From Bradysia coprophila (Eukaryota > Arthropoda > Insecta > Diptera > Sciaridae), in assembly GCF_014529535.1 (NCBI RefSeq), contig NC_050736.1, positions 5,208,001 through 5,272,000 of the forward strand: DNA of 64,000 nucleotides, in the 5' to 3' direction. Shown one piece after another: positions 47,170 through 58,200 of the stretch; positions within the stretch are counted from its first letter, which is position 1; each line of letters starts with the position of its first letter. The position numbers and the translations under genes are program-made. The notes below the pieces were generated by a model. The model saw only the letters and a program-made list of their open reading frames with translations, had not been told where the DNA came from and made no database searches.

Positions 47170-48436
47170 ACTCAATTGATTGATGTTATGTGTGGTAGCT
47201 GAAGGTAGAACCAGACAATGTCTACATCCGAACCATATTACACAAAGGAGAAATGTCGCAATATTAGAACAGAGAACCATGATGTTAAAAAAAGACAGGT
47301 CGCTTGTTGCGTAAAATACAAATTTTGTTTCCATGAATTAGGCTCCTGTGTCTGTTTTTGGTGCTTGAGTCGCACGGGCTTATCAGTTTAAAAAGGCGAT
47401 ACGGTAAGTAGTGTCTAGTCCTTACTTAACACATTTTGCTTATCATAAAACAAGAAGGGTAAATGAAAATTTCCACTGATCCAGTGGGTCAGTAACGTTC
47501 AGTGAAACTTTTGCTTTACTTTTGCTTTATCCCATTGCTCCAACAAAAAAACCTTGAATATCATCAGGCAAAAACACACAAGGTAAACAGTGGTAACTGT
47601 TTTAAATAATTGACCAACGACTGAATGAATTTGAAGTTACGTCTTCTGTCGATTCTGGTCCAAATTTCAATTCCTTAAACATTTTCTAGCGACACATAAT
47701 TGATTCCCAAATTTTACGGCCTGATAGTCTACATCTAAACCAATTTGATGGTGTGTATGATTTACATCAGAAATCTGAACCGTTCGGTACTAGATTCAAA
47801 AGAACTTCGGAATCTAATGCTTCCAACTATTCATATCCGCAATGGGTTGATATTGAAAAGTTTTTCCAATGCTGCGGTTTATTCTGCATAATTGAAGTAC
47901 ATACTGCATTGTGGGGCGAATAAAGACAGAAATTCCTTCAACAGTGATAATAAAATCATAGGAACGACCTTGCAAAAAACCAACTTCAAAAAAATCGAAA
48001 TCGTAGAAAATCTTTGGAATGCAAATTCTCTGAAATTTAAGAGTTTTATGAAACGCACGAAGTACTTGGCATGGCTGCTATTGGTGGAAAAGAAAATATT
48101 ATTTGTCGGTAATCTTGGGTTCTGTGTTCGCACATTACTCGAGCCCAATCATATCTGCAAAAAAAATTTTTAGACAGAATAGTTTCCAAGGAAACTTAAA
48201 CTTAAGAATAACATAAGTGTCGCCGGCGTATCATCTTCCGCGTGATCTTCTCAGGCAGTTTTTCAGTCTTGTTACCATGGCTTCGATTGAACTATCAACA
48301 TTGTCAAATACTTGGAAACCCAACTTTCTCTAAATTGAGTACTGTAACGCCAGAAATCCTTTTTTCTGTTTAGCAATGTCGTATTCTCCAGACATAAACG
48401 ATATAAACGCTACAGTTGCAAATGATGAGGCATTTT
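47170..48436. other. Intergenic stretch
   Basis: No gene or strong repeat recognised. Short open frames (47879-48173, both strands) overlap each other and show no family features. Confidence 0.4.
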
Positions 48437-49060
48437 TCTGAAAGTGGACCAGGCTATGTCGGAGCTATTTTTAGCGACACTTTGTTTACACGTACAAATA
48501 GCCCTTGGCTTCAATAGTTTAAAACCGCAGTCGTTTAATTTTACTATTTTTTTATTGGCTAAAAGCCACTAAAAGTCTAAAAAGGGTGGTTTTTGTCCGT
48601 GATTTACTGCTGAAATAGGCTATGGACATCCGACTAGCGTTGGAAGAGAGACGAGTAACCACCGGTGATCATTAGGTGGGTCAGCAGTGGGCTTAGAAAC
48701 AGGACTGTGGAAACTAGTGTCTACGGCCGAAGGGCTAGTTTCTGGGTGCCAAAAGGTTGTCCACCCAGGCGGAATTCTATCACCAATTTTATGGTACAAG
48801 GTTATAGACTCACTCATTGCGAGATTGAAAGAAGAAAGAATCCATGCGCAGGGATACTCCGACGATCTCACCATACTGGTCGGAGGAAAGTTTGAGAGCA
48901 CTATCGGGGACCGCATGAGAAGCTCGCTGAAAGTAGTTGAGGAATGGTGTCTGCAGAGAAACGTTATAGTGAACCTTAAAAAACGGAACTGGAGCGCTTC
49001 AGTAAAAGGCGTACAGGACACGATTGGTTGGGTAAGATAAGGTCTCTTCGAAGTCGAGGT
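48437..49060 (+). mobile_element. LINE reverse-transcriptase fragment
   Basis: 48440-48515 repeats the hairpin-bearing sequence found at 4082-4157. From about 48660 to 49040 the frame encodes reverse-transcriptase motifs: GGILSPILWYKVIDSL, then GYSDDLTILVGGKFE with the YxDD active-site box (GYSDD), then EEWCLQRNVIVNLKK. That is the palm domain of a non-LTR retrotransposon of the Jockey/R1/LOA group. There is no endonuclease part and the fragment is short; frame changes occur around 48680. It is a dead 5'- and 3'-truncated copy. Confidence 0.8.
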
Positions 49061-49760
49061 TTAAGTGATTTGCGTGATGAACGGAAGTAAGACAAAAGAT
49101 CTCCAAATCTGTGTCTGGTGGCTTGGCAACGGGCCGTTCCCCCCTGATAAATGTAACATTCGTTGGAACGGTAAAATATGCATTACTGAAGTGCAATGGA
49201 ACATGGACAATTTTATGTTAAGTGGACATGCGTTTTCAGGAGGTACGTATTTCGATTGCCCGATTTTACTATTCATGGGCCACGAGTGTGTCATTGGCTT
49301 TCCATGTTGTTCCTACGAGTTTTTGGATGATGTTATTCCTTGCAATGTGTTTTATGGGTTAGTCATCTGTCCAATGTGTCTATTCATATCGTTCATATCG
49401 TAATTTTTTCATTAACTTTTGGGACAATTCGGTGTTAGATGCCATTAGAAACGACTGGTATCTACTTCAGTTACCCTGGTATACGGTATACGACAACAAC
49501 AGCCTTCTGTGTACACGAATGGGAATGTGATGGATCGTCAAGAATGGGCTTAAGGCCGACTCGATTCAATCGAATGGGAACAGGGAATTTATTGCGGATA
49601 ATCGGCCGAGTAATTATTTGTATGAACAATAGAAGATTGCCAGTCTTACTGTCCATTGTTCAAGAATTCGTTCACGGTGGTCCGACTGCTAAGGAGCTAA
49701 GGTACTACCTGTTCACAATAGAAGTTAGATTGAAATGAAAACTAGCAAAGACATTTGAAA
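49061..49760. other. Stretch with unassigned open frames
   Basis: Plus-strand open frames at 49065-49403 and 49439-49738 have some aromatic and Cys content but no recognisable motif, splice signals or mutual continuity. They could be the decayed 3' part of the LINE. Confidence 0.3.
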
Positions 49761-51681
49761 TTAACGTTTATTTGCATAACCAGACAGATTCATAAATTTC
49801 TCTAGATTTAAAATTATTTTTCTGTTAGTTCCATGCCGTGGACATACAAAATTGTCACAATTGTTGTTAAGGAAATTTTTAAACTTCAATGAATAACATG
49901 ATTTGTCTGCTTTCATTCTGTCTATATACGTAATCAATTTCGGTAAAATCAAACTAGCGGCACCACTTACCACCGCTGTTGAAACAGATGTTCCACTGAC
50001 AATATGGTCGTACTTTTGGTCCTTAATTTTGGGAATCACAACATTTTCACCCAAAGCCCACGTAGTTACACCTTGTCTACAGTTCTCCTCTGTATCTCCT
50101 TCATCGCTGACACAGCAACCAGCACTACCGAATGTTGATGGCACACAGAATTGTTTTTCATAGTTGAGAGCATATGAGCCAACAACGATACAGTGTTTGC
50201 AGTCCATGAAATAGGACGGTGGGTGGTGCGGGATTTCTGGCATTGCATTTTCTGCAGCCACTACATTAGCAGCACTGCAACAAAACACAAATCCGCTTTC
50301 ATGGAGATCCTGATGTTGGAGAAAGAGTGAAAAGTCGGCAAATTTGGAAGCCCTAAAAGTTAACATTTTAAAAGAGCGCTCTCATCGTTACAATGAAATC
50401 GAAAAACGTACCGAAAGCTTCGGCTGCCAAAAGTTATCGTCACAATATTGAATTTCTTCCCTAGTTGTTTCCCTTCTCTATGTATGTACTTCAGACACTG
50501 CTCCACATGCTTCTTGCTGTTTCCGAATTTATGAATTTTAGCAAAGTGGATGGACGTTCGCTTTGATGACGTATTACAGATAGTTTATGTCTGTATGTTC
50601 GATTGTCTTCTTGACGTAATGTACCAATACTCGAGCTTTCAAACTCGTTTTCATCACTTGAATGTTCATAGTCTCCTTCAGGTAAAATGTATGTGTCGGA
50701 CATTTTCAATTCTCCTAAGGGTGTGGACAGGTGTGGAGCCTCACTACTTAGTACACGGCACCGCGAAGCCTTCCTATCGGTGCCATTCGTATTCGATCGG
50801 GTAACTTTCATGAACGTATACGTTGTATGGAATGCACGACTTAGTGCTGATTGTGTACAACGAATTCCAGTTCAATTGTTTGTGCCAACATGGAGATGCA
50901 ATGTAGCCGACTGTTTCGCCGGTTTCAATCAATGCACTAAGAAATGATCCAAGTTTTTTCTTCCAATATTCCTGTTCTTGTGATACTGTAGTCGAGAAAT
51001 AATCTAATTTTTTCACCGGATACACAAAAAACCCGCATTCTACTTTACAGTCTTGGTCATTTTCATATTTTTCCATTAGAATCGAAAGTAATTCGTTTGT
51101 CACAAGCAATTGTCCAGCACCCGAAGTTTTGAAAGGGATAAAATTTCCCTGGCGACCTGTAAAATGAAAACAAAAACTTTAACAACTCAGTCAGTACATT
51201 CAAGCTTATAATTTATGTGAAAACAAGTTTCTAGATATGGGTATCGGGTAATGTGGCACACGAAGCAAAAATATGACATTTTTAAGGTCCATTTTTCACA
51301 ATCTCGAACACGCAAGTTTAATGCTTTAAATATTTGTTAGCTCTGTCACCAACTTAATTATCCCTTTTATGTTTTAGTGAATTAAAACTGTGTGTGAGTT
51401 CACCTTTTACGTAGTTGAAAATTGCGGTATTTTTGCACCGTGGGATTGATTGATTTTTCTTGAAATCACGGAAAATTGTGTCCATCGACCTCGGCACGAA
51501 CACAAAAACAGCTCAGATGCACAGAACACAAAGACTTACTGTATATGCAGCGGACAACAGCCATATCATCTGTATAAGGCTGAGGCTGCTTCGGGAATTC
51601 GAATGGTTTGGTGGTCTTGGGAGTTTTTGAACATCCAGGACTATCGGACGGTAAAGGTCTTTTTAATGAAGTTGCATTCAT
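49761..51681 (-). CDS. Diverged subtilase (S8)-like gene, exon structure uncertain
   Basis: The C-terminal exon, about 50352-49761, carries subtilase signatures: a CCSAAN segment at the oxyanion-Asn position, SYALNYEKQFCVPSTFGSAG, and SGTSVSTAVVSGAASLIL around the catalytic Ser, with Ala where subtilases usually have Pro. An exon upstream (about 50515-50411) reads HVEQCLKYIHREG and NIVTITFG, the strand before that region. Farther upstream, 51109-50774 and 51681-51540 give a hydrophilic N-terminal part (start ATG 51681; MNATSLKRPLP). I cannot find the catalytic Asp and His motifs, and the frames between 50500 and 50811 do not join simply. So it is either a multi-exon, catalytically altered protein or a decaying gene. 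No signal peptide is visible. Confidence 0.5.
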
Positions 51682-51805
51682 TGCAAATATATTTCAGTTA
51701 TTATCTATTTAGAAACAGTGAAAACAGATATGGACGACGCGACGTATAGACCCTTTAAGTTGAAAAAAAGACTAGGTGGTCTGGAGGGATGAATTGACAG
51801 TTGAC

Positions 51806-51901
51806 AGCTGTGATCGGTTCGCTTTTGGTCACTATCGTTCACTTCTCACTTTTATTCAACGAAAGTGAACACAATCAATGAAAAGCGAACCGATTGCAGC
51901 T
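51806..51901. repeat. Foldback of 96 bp
   Basis: AGCTGTGATCGGTTCGCTTTT at the left is matched in reverse by AAAAGCGAACCGATTGCAGCT at the right, with inner pairing of GTTCACTT and AAGTGAAC. It lies between the subtilase-like gene and Iml1 and could be part of either promoter or a MITE. Confidence 0.8.
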
Positions 51902-52204
51902 AAAAGGTCTATTGACAATGTCAGTTCAATTTACAATGTACTTGGTTTAACATTATAGTTTTCTCAGTACAAAAACAAACTCAGACTTTGTCTTCTATTT
52001 GTTTTAGTTAAATACCACCAAACGTTCGGTTTAGGAACTTGCTAAGTACCTAATCAATAAGCAAATTGGTTAAAATCAATAAGCAAATTGGTTAAAATGA
52101 TTGTGTTATCGTCTCAAGAACTATAGTCATTGGGAATAAAAGTTTAGTGTGCAGTAAGGTCGAGAATTATATGGCGATTGCGACAACAAGTGATTCCATT
52201 CAAA

Positions 52205-55200
52205 ATGTCTGTGAACTCAACATTAAAGTTGTACAAACTCTACACGCATATGAAGCATTTCTGTTGTGAGTATTTAAATAGATTTAGCAATAAACAGGTT
52301 TAACCTGTCACATATGGCTATTCATCTGTTGTCGACAACGACGGCAAAAGTAATGACAACCGATTAGTTTGATACTTTGATCGATGGAAGTAATAGGACC
52401 GATAATAATACTGGTCAAATGCTTATTGCCGGATGTAACAGGTTAACGAACTCTACTGTACTTGGGAATAAATCTTTTTGTTTTCTCGAACGTCTAAAAG
52501 TTCGAAGAAAATTTGGATTTGCACTTAAGTAGCCAGATGGTCGCAGTTTTCTCAATAAGAAAATCGACAAAATTTTACGAAGCCAACGTCCTTAAGTACA
52601 AAGAGCAAATGTTCATTCAAATTAAAAATGACACACAAAATTTTTTCTGTAAACTGACGGGTCCATTGCTTTTCAGCCGAAGATTTAATCCTGAATCCCA
52701 AAGAACATCCGAATGCCAAATTAGGCGATGTGGTCGAAATCTACCAGCATCCCGAGGAAGAAAATGGTTGCAGACTGCTCCTGCAAATAACATGTTTCAA
52801 GGAAGACCTGAAAGGTCGAGGTAGGCACTTCATAATACATCGCAATGAAACTCGGATTTGTTTTAACTTATCTTTGTAATCCGAAGACATTATAAGTGTC
52901 GAAGCAAACGTAGCAGCATCCTTCAATCTACGTACTTATGACACTATGATCATGAACATCGTTGATCCAGCATCGGTAGCATTAGATTCGGTTGAAATAA
53001 CTTTCAAGGACCAGTACATGGGGCGATCGGAAATGTGGCGATTAAAGTCGTTTTTAGTAAGAGATGACAGGTTAAAAACAAAAGGCAAAACTTGATTAAC
53101 GTTTCCATGTTCATTAGACCAATACCTGCGTGTACACGAACAAAAAGATCGAACATTGTTCCGGATTGATTCGATGCCAAGTGTACGAGATGTGGGCACA
53201 AGGCGAGAGAGTATCTTGCGGTGTGATCAATGAGGACACAAAGGTAGTGTTCCGCAGCAGTACGTCAATGGTGTATCTGTTCATTCAGATGTCGTCGGAA
53301 ATGTGGGACTTTGATATTCATGGCGATCTGTACTTTGAGAAAGCTGTAAATGGCTTTCTTACCGACTTGTTCTTGAAATGGAAGAAATTGGGTATGACAG
53401 GAAAAGGGATGACCATTGAACATATGGAAAATTACAATTTTTCCTGTTCTAGGAAGCAATCACGAGGTCACAATCGTTCTATTTTCGCGTACATTTTACG
53501 CTGCTAAAAGTCTGGACGAATTCCCCGCTTATATGCGCGAATGTTTGCAAATGGACTACAAAGGGCGATACTATGAGGACTTTTATCGGGTTGCAATTCA
53601 AAATGAGCGGAATGACGATTGGAGTTCAATATTGGTGCAGTTGCGTCGCCTTTTTACATCGTACCAGAACACTGTTCTGCGTTATCATGATCGCTCTGGT
53701 AGCACCGTTCCAGCAACCAATTCAACTGCAGCTCAGGGCAACTTCTTAGAAGTTTTGAACATTTCGTTGAACGTTTTCGAGAAACATTATCTAGATAGAA
53801 GTTTCGATCGAACGGGACAGCTATCTGTGGTTATAACGCCTGGCGTTGGTGTTTTCGAAGTAGACAGAGAATTGACTAATATAACTAAGCAACGAGTAAG
53901 CGTTAACCAGCCACACAATCGACCAGTTCAATTAATTTCTCTTCCACGACAAACAGATAATTGATAATGGAGTCGGAAGTGATTTAGTTTGTGTGGGAGA
54001 ACAGCCATTGCATGCGGTGCCTCTGTTAAAGTTCCACAACAAGGACTCATTGCTGAACACTGGCGATGATTACTCAATGCCGCATTGGATTAATTTGAGC
54101 TTCTACTCAACCAACAAGAAAGTGGCCTATTCCACATTTATTCCCAGGATCAAATTGCCGCCATTGAATCCGAATCAAAGCTGTGATGAAAATAAGGTAA
54201 CTTTTGTGCGTATAGTATAGCTGTTGTGGCCGATGCCAATTCTTATTATTTCGTCGGCAGGAAAACAAAAAATTTAAGCTAAGCGATGACACGCAACAGC
54301 CAGAATATATTCATAATTCACTGTTCGATTATGACGCATACGATGCGCAAATATTCACAATTCCATCGTCACATGGGTGGTAAGAATCGATTTGGTTTTA
54401 CTTTGATGAATCGCTGTACAATAAATAGACAAATTCTTCAGTTCACTACAACGCCAGTCCCGCACGAAGAAGACATCAGTGCCTTGCCTGGATGGGTACG
54501 GGACGTGTACTTCCAGAGAATGGGAAAATATGATTCGTCCACAGCCGGTTATGCGACGAAAAATGTCTGACCCTGATATTCATCACGGGAACTTTCATGT
54601 TCTTTCAAATTTAGTAAGTGAATCGTTGCCGCTGCCTAATCAATTAAAAACTAAATTCTACTTCACCACTCAGTCGCACAATGGTTCACCAAATATATCG
54701 GAATCAATGTCCACGTTAGAGAAACAGGGTTTAAAAAACGTCCTGAATCAAAGTGGCTCGATTGTTCGGCCCGGTAGAGCCCTAATTAATCCATTTGCAC
54801 CATCGCATGTCACGATTAAGTACGAACATCTTTCAATGAAATTGCTTAGAAAATTTAACGAAAATGATTCCAATGGTGCTTTTCTTAGGCTAACGTCTAA
54901 CCGTCGCCGATGGACACACATTTTCCCGAAAGGACCAACAGGTGTGTTAATTCAACAGCATCATTATCAGGCTGTTCCAACATCAAATGGTATTTCGAAT
55001 AAGAAATTTGCCGACTTGGATTCGTCGGATTTTGATCATACATCGACGTGTACTATCGGTGGAAATATTGACGTTGCCAGTAGCGTTTTGACTGATGGTA
55101 AGTATTTCGTTTTATGGATCTAAGTGAATGTCAAGGAAACATTTTTAAACAAAAGACTTGTCTGTTCCCATTGTTCTTCCATTTACACTGCTGTCCAGTA

Positions 55201-58200
55201 CCGGGCTGGCTCGAAAAAGCCCATCGGGAGCTCCATGCAACTCAATTTAAAAAGGCCCACAAATTAAAAATTCTCATACAAAAATCCAAAAGGCCCATCG
55301 GGAATTCCCTGAATTCACCATATGGCCAGTCCGGGCCTGCTGCTGTCATACCATAGCACTAACTTGTCTGTGAATTTGACATATCCTAACAATGAATGCA
55401 ATCGATAGTTGTCATTCCTAATCTTCCTAATTCAACAATGAATTCGAACGCTAAATATTCGATTAAATTGAATACCATTCTGTCCGGAGTGTATAGTCTT
55501 ACTTGTCGGTATGACAATGTGGAAGTTGAATTGTTCTTTACGAAAGATGAGTCATCAAAAACACAAATGGACTACGTTTACTTTAACAGAGTTCAAGCTA
55601 AGGATGGCAAATGGACTACTTTTTTGAATGAATTGTTTCAGGATCAGTGTCGGAATGTAAGTCTTCTCTGACATTCGATACGAATCTCAGTTGTGTGACT
55701 AGACCCAATTTCTTTTCATCAGCAATTTCAATCGAATCTTCGTGTCTATGGATGTAATATCCGCGCTGATAATTATGAATCACACCATGATTCAATCATC
55801 AAACATTGTCTGCAGAAGTGTTACAAAACCTTTGTTTCTGGAATAAGAGTTGAAGATAAGCCTCTCGATACATCATCTACCAGCTCAGACCAAAACGATC
55901 AAAATCTATCAATGGCAAACAGCCCAAATGTTATATGTGAAACGATGATGAGCGCATTTGAAAATCATCTCAAGTCTTTTAAGTTCGACTACACAAAAAT
56001 CCATTCAATCATCTGCCAGAAAGATGACATTAAAGTTGAACTTGCATTGACCGAGAATCCATCGCCTGACGATATATTTGCTCGTACTTACGTGAACCGT
56101 GTACGAGAACCGGATTGTAAGTGGGCTATCTGTTTGAAGCATCTGTGGACAAAAGAATTTCCAAACGTGAGTCAGGAGACTATTCGCTTTTCACAATGTT
56201 GATCGTTCATTTTTTTTGTGTATCAAATCGCAGGATTCTAATCTGAGCCGTCATCCTGTGTACATTATGGCCATTACTTATAACGAACGTACTGTTGAAG
56301 AGGAAGTTGTTCAGAATTGCATCGAACGTTGTTTAATCAACATCAAAAATGATCTTCCATCCTAAATGCATCTCTGGTCATATGTTACATCCGATAATAC
56401 ACTTTTTGAGTTATGAAATAAATTCTGAATCAGAAAAATGACTTCGTTTGAATGTGATTGCCCCAGCAGCACTAATGCATGCTTTTCCCCAAACACATTA
56501 TAGAACTCTCTGATTAACTCTGATGTCTAAAAAGCCCCTAATGAAACATCGATTTTAGGAAGACGTAAGGGTTCTTCACTGCACTCAGCCGCTGGACCTC
56601 TTGTATCAGTTGAACCTTCAAAAAGTTTAACCCTTCTGTGGGGAGCTACCGGAGAGCAGGTATGAAAATTTAGAAAAAACTCAGGGATTTCATTTCAATT
56701 CGTTGTCATAATCTTGTCTGTTTCAGGAATGGACGCCAGCGTTAACCACTGGTAAGTAATTACTTTTTTGCTTTCAAACTGTTACTCCGTTTGGATTATG
56801 TGAATGATATAATTGTATTCTAATGTCATTTACACTATAAGTGCATTTGCTAACCAACAAACAATATTAAAGAAAATTTCAGATGTTTCACAGCATTTGT
56901 ATCGACATCCAATCTTCGGTTCACGTAATATCATCCGAATTTTGTTTCGTTTCGTAAAATCTCCAAAATTATCATTTAAATGAAAACAAAGATCGACTAG
57001 TTGCAACTGTTATGGGATGTATTTAACAGCATGGCGTATCTTTGTTCATTTCCATCACCCCATTGAACTTTAAAGCCTCAGACCCAATAGTAGCTTACAA
57101 AACTATTAGTTTTACGGTAAAACTTTTACCTAGGCTGACCGGATCATTTCATTGGAATTCAGAGGAATTGAAATCGTTTTGGCCATTTGCATGATTTTTG
57201 CTAATTTTGGCACAACAATTTCTTGCAAAATTACTTACAACCACTTTATAAATAGGCTCACTTTCACTGTTTTCTGATTACATGTTCTGTAAGGATGAAA
57301 TATCGAATTTATATTCCGTTGAAGTAAGTTCAAAAATGAACGTGTACATTGGAGTACGAGGTGAATAAATAATATTAGAAAATGTGGCTGAAAGTGTTCC
57401 GTTTCACTGATAAATGATTGAGTTTCAGTAATTTTCCTTAATAAATTTAGTTTTGAAAGCTTAGAGGGAGCAGAATCAGTTCATTTTGTTCATGTTCATC
57501 ATTCTCGACTCTCTGAATAATTTGAAATGTTCGTTCATTTATTTATTTAAAATACATAGCTTTCACTCTAACGTCTAACTACACTTTTTCGCCATTGCTG
57601 AACAGCGATGTTATAGACGAGGCTGTCACGGTTTTATTGGGACTGTAGAAGATATCAAATTTGCATCTTTTTACATATTTTAAAAAAAGCTCTCCATCCG
57701 TTGTGTATGATTGAACTTCATTTACAATGACTACCTACATATAAACGTTGTATGAATAACTTCCATATTTTTTTTCACCAGTGAGATGATGATTCAGCTC
57801 CTCCTAACAACTGTTATGTATCAAATTGAATTGGCAATTAATATAAAAATTATTTTCCTTTTTTTTGTAAATTTTCATGTACTCCCATTCTGACATCATT
57901 ATTCATCGTTCCTTGTTCCCTGTATTGGATAAATATAAACATGCAGCTGGAAAGATTATCATAGGTTTACAACTATTTTTATTTCATTTAAGTATTTTAC
58001 TAAAGTTTTTTTTAAAAGCACGATAATTGGACTAATTAATTTGAAATGTAGTAAATTTCTATAGAAGAAAATGCACCAAATACGAGAACAATACACTCGT
58101 CAACGAAAATATGTAGCAATGAATCGATGCTATAGAAGAATGAAAATCTTCTATGGACGGCTATATATCATCTGATTTGGATAACCACGACTTTAATAAA

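Noticed and set aside
47879-48173. Overlapping frames on both strands
   Set aside because: Neither shows motif, codon bias or splice signals.
49065-49738. Two consecutive plus-strand frames
   Set aside because: They do not connect, and no family resemblance was found; kept only as an unassigned stretch.
53265-53459. Minus-strand frame inside Iml1
   Set aside because: Shadow of well-supported Iml1 exons on the plus strand.
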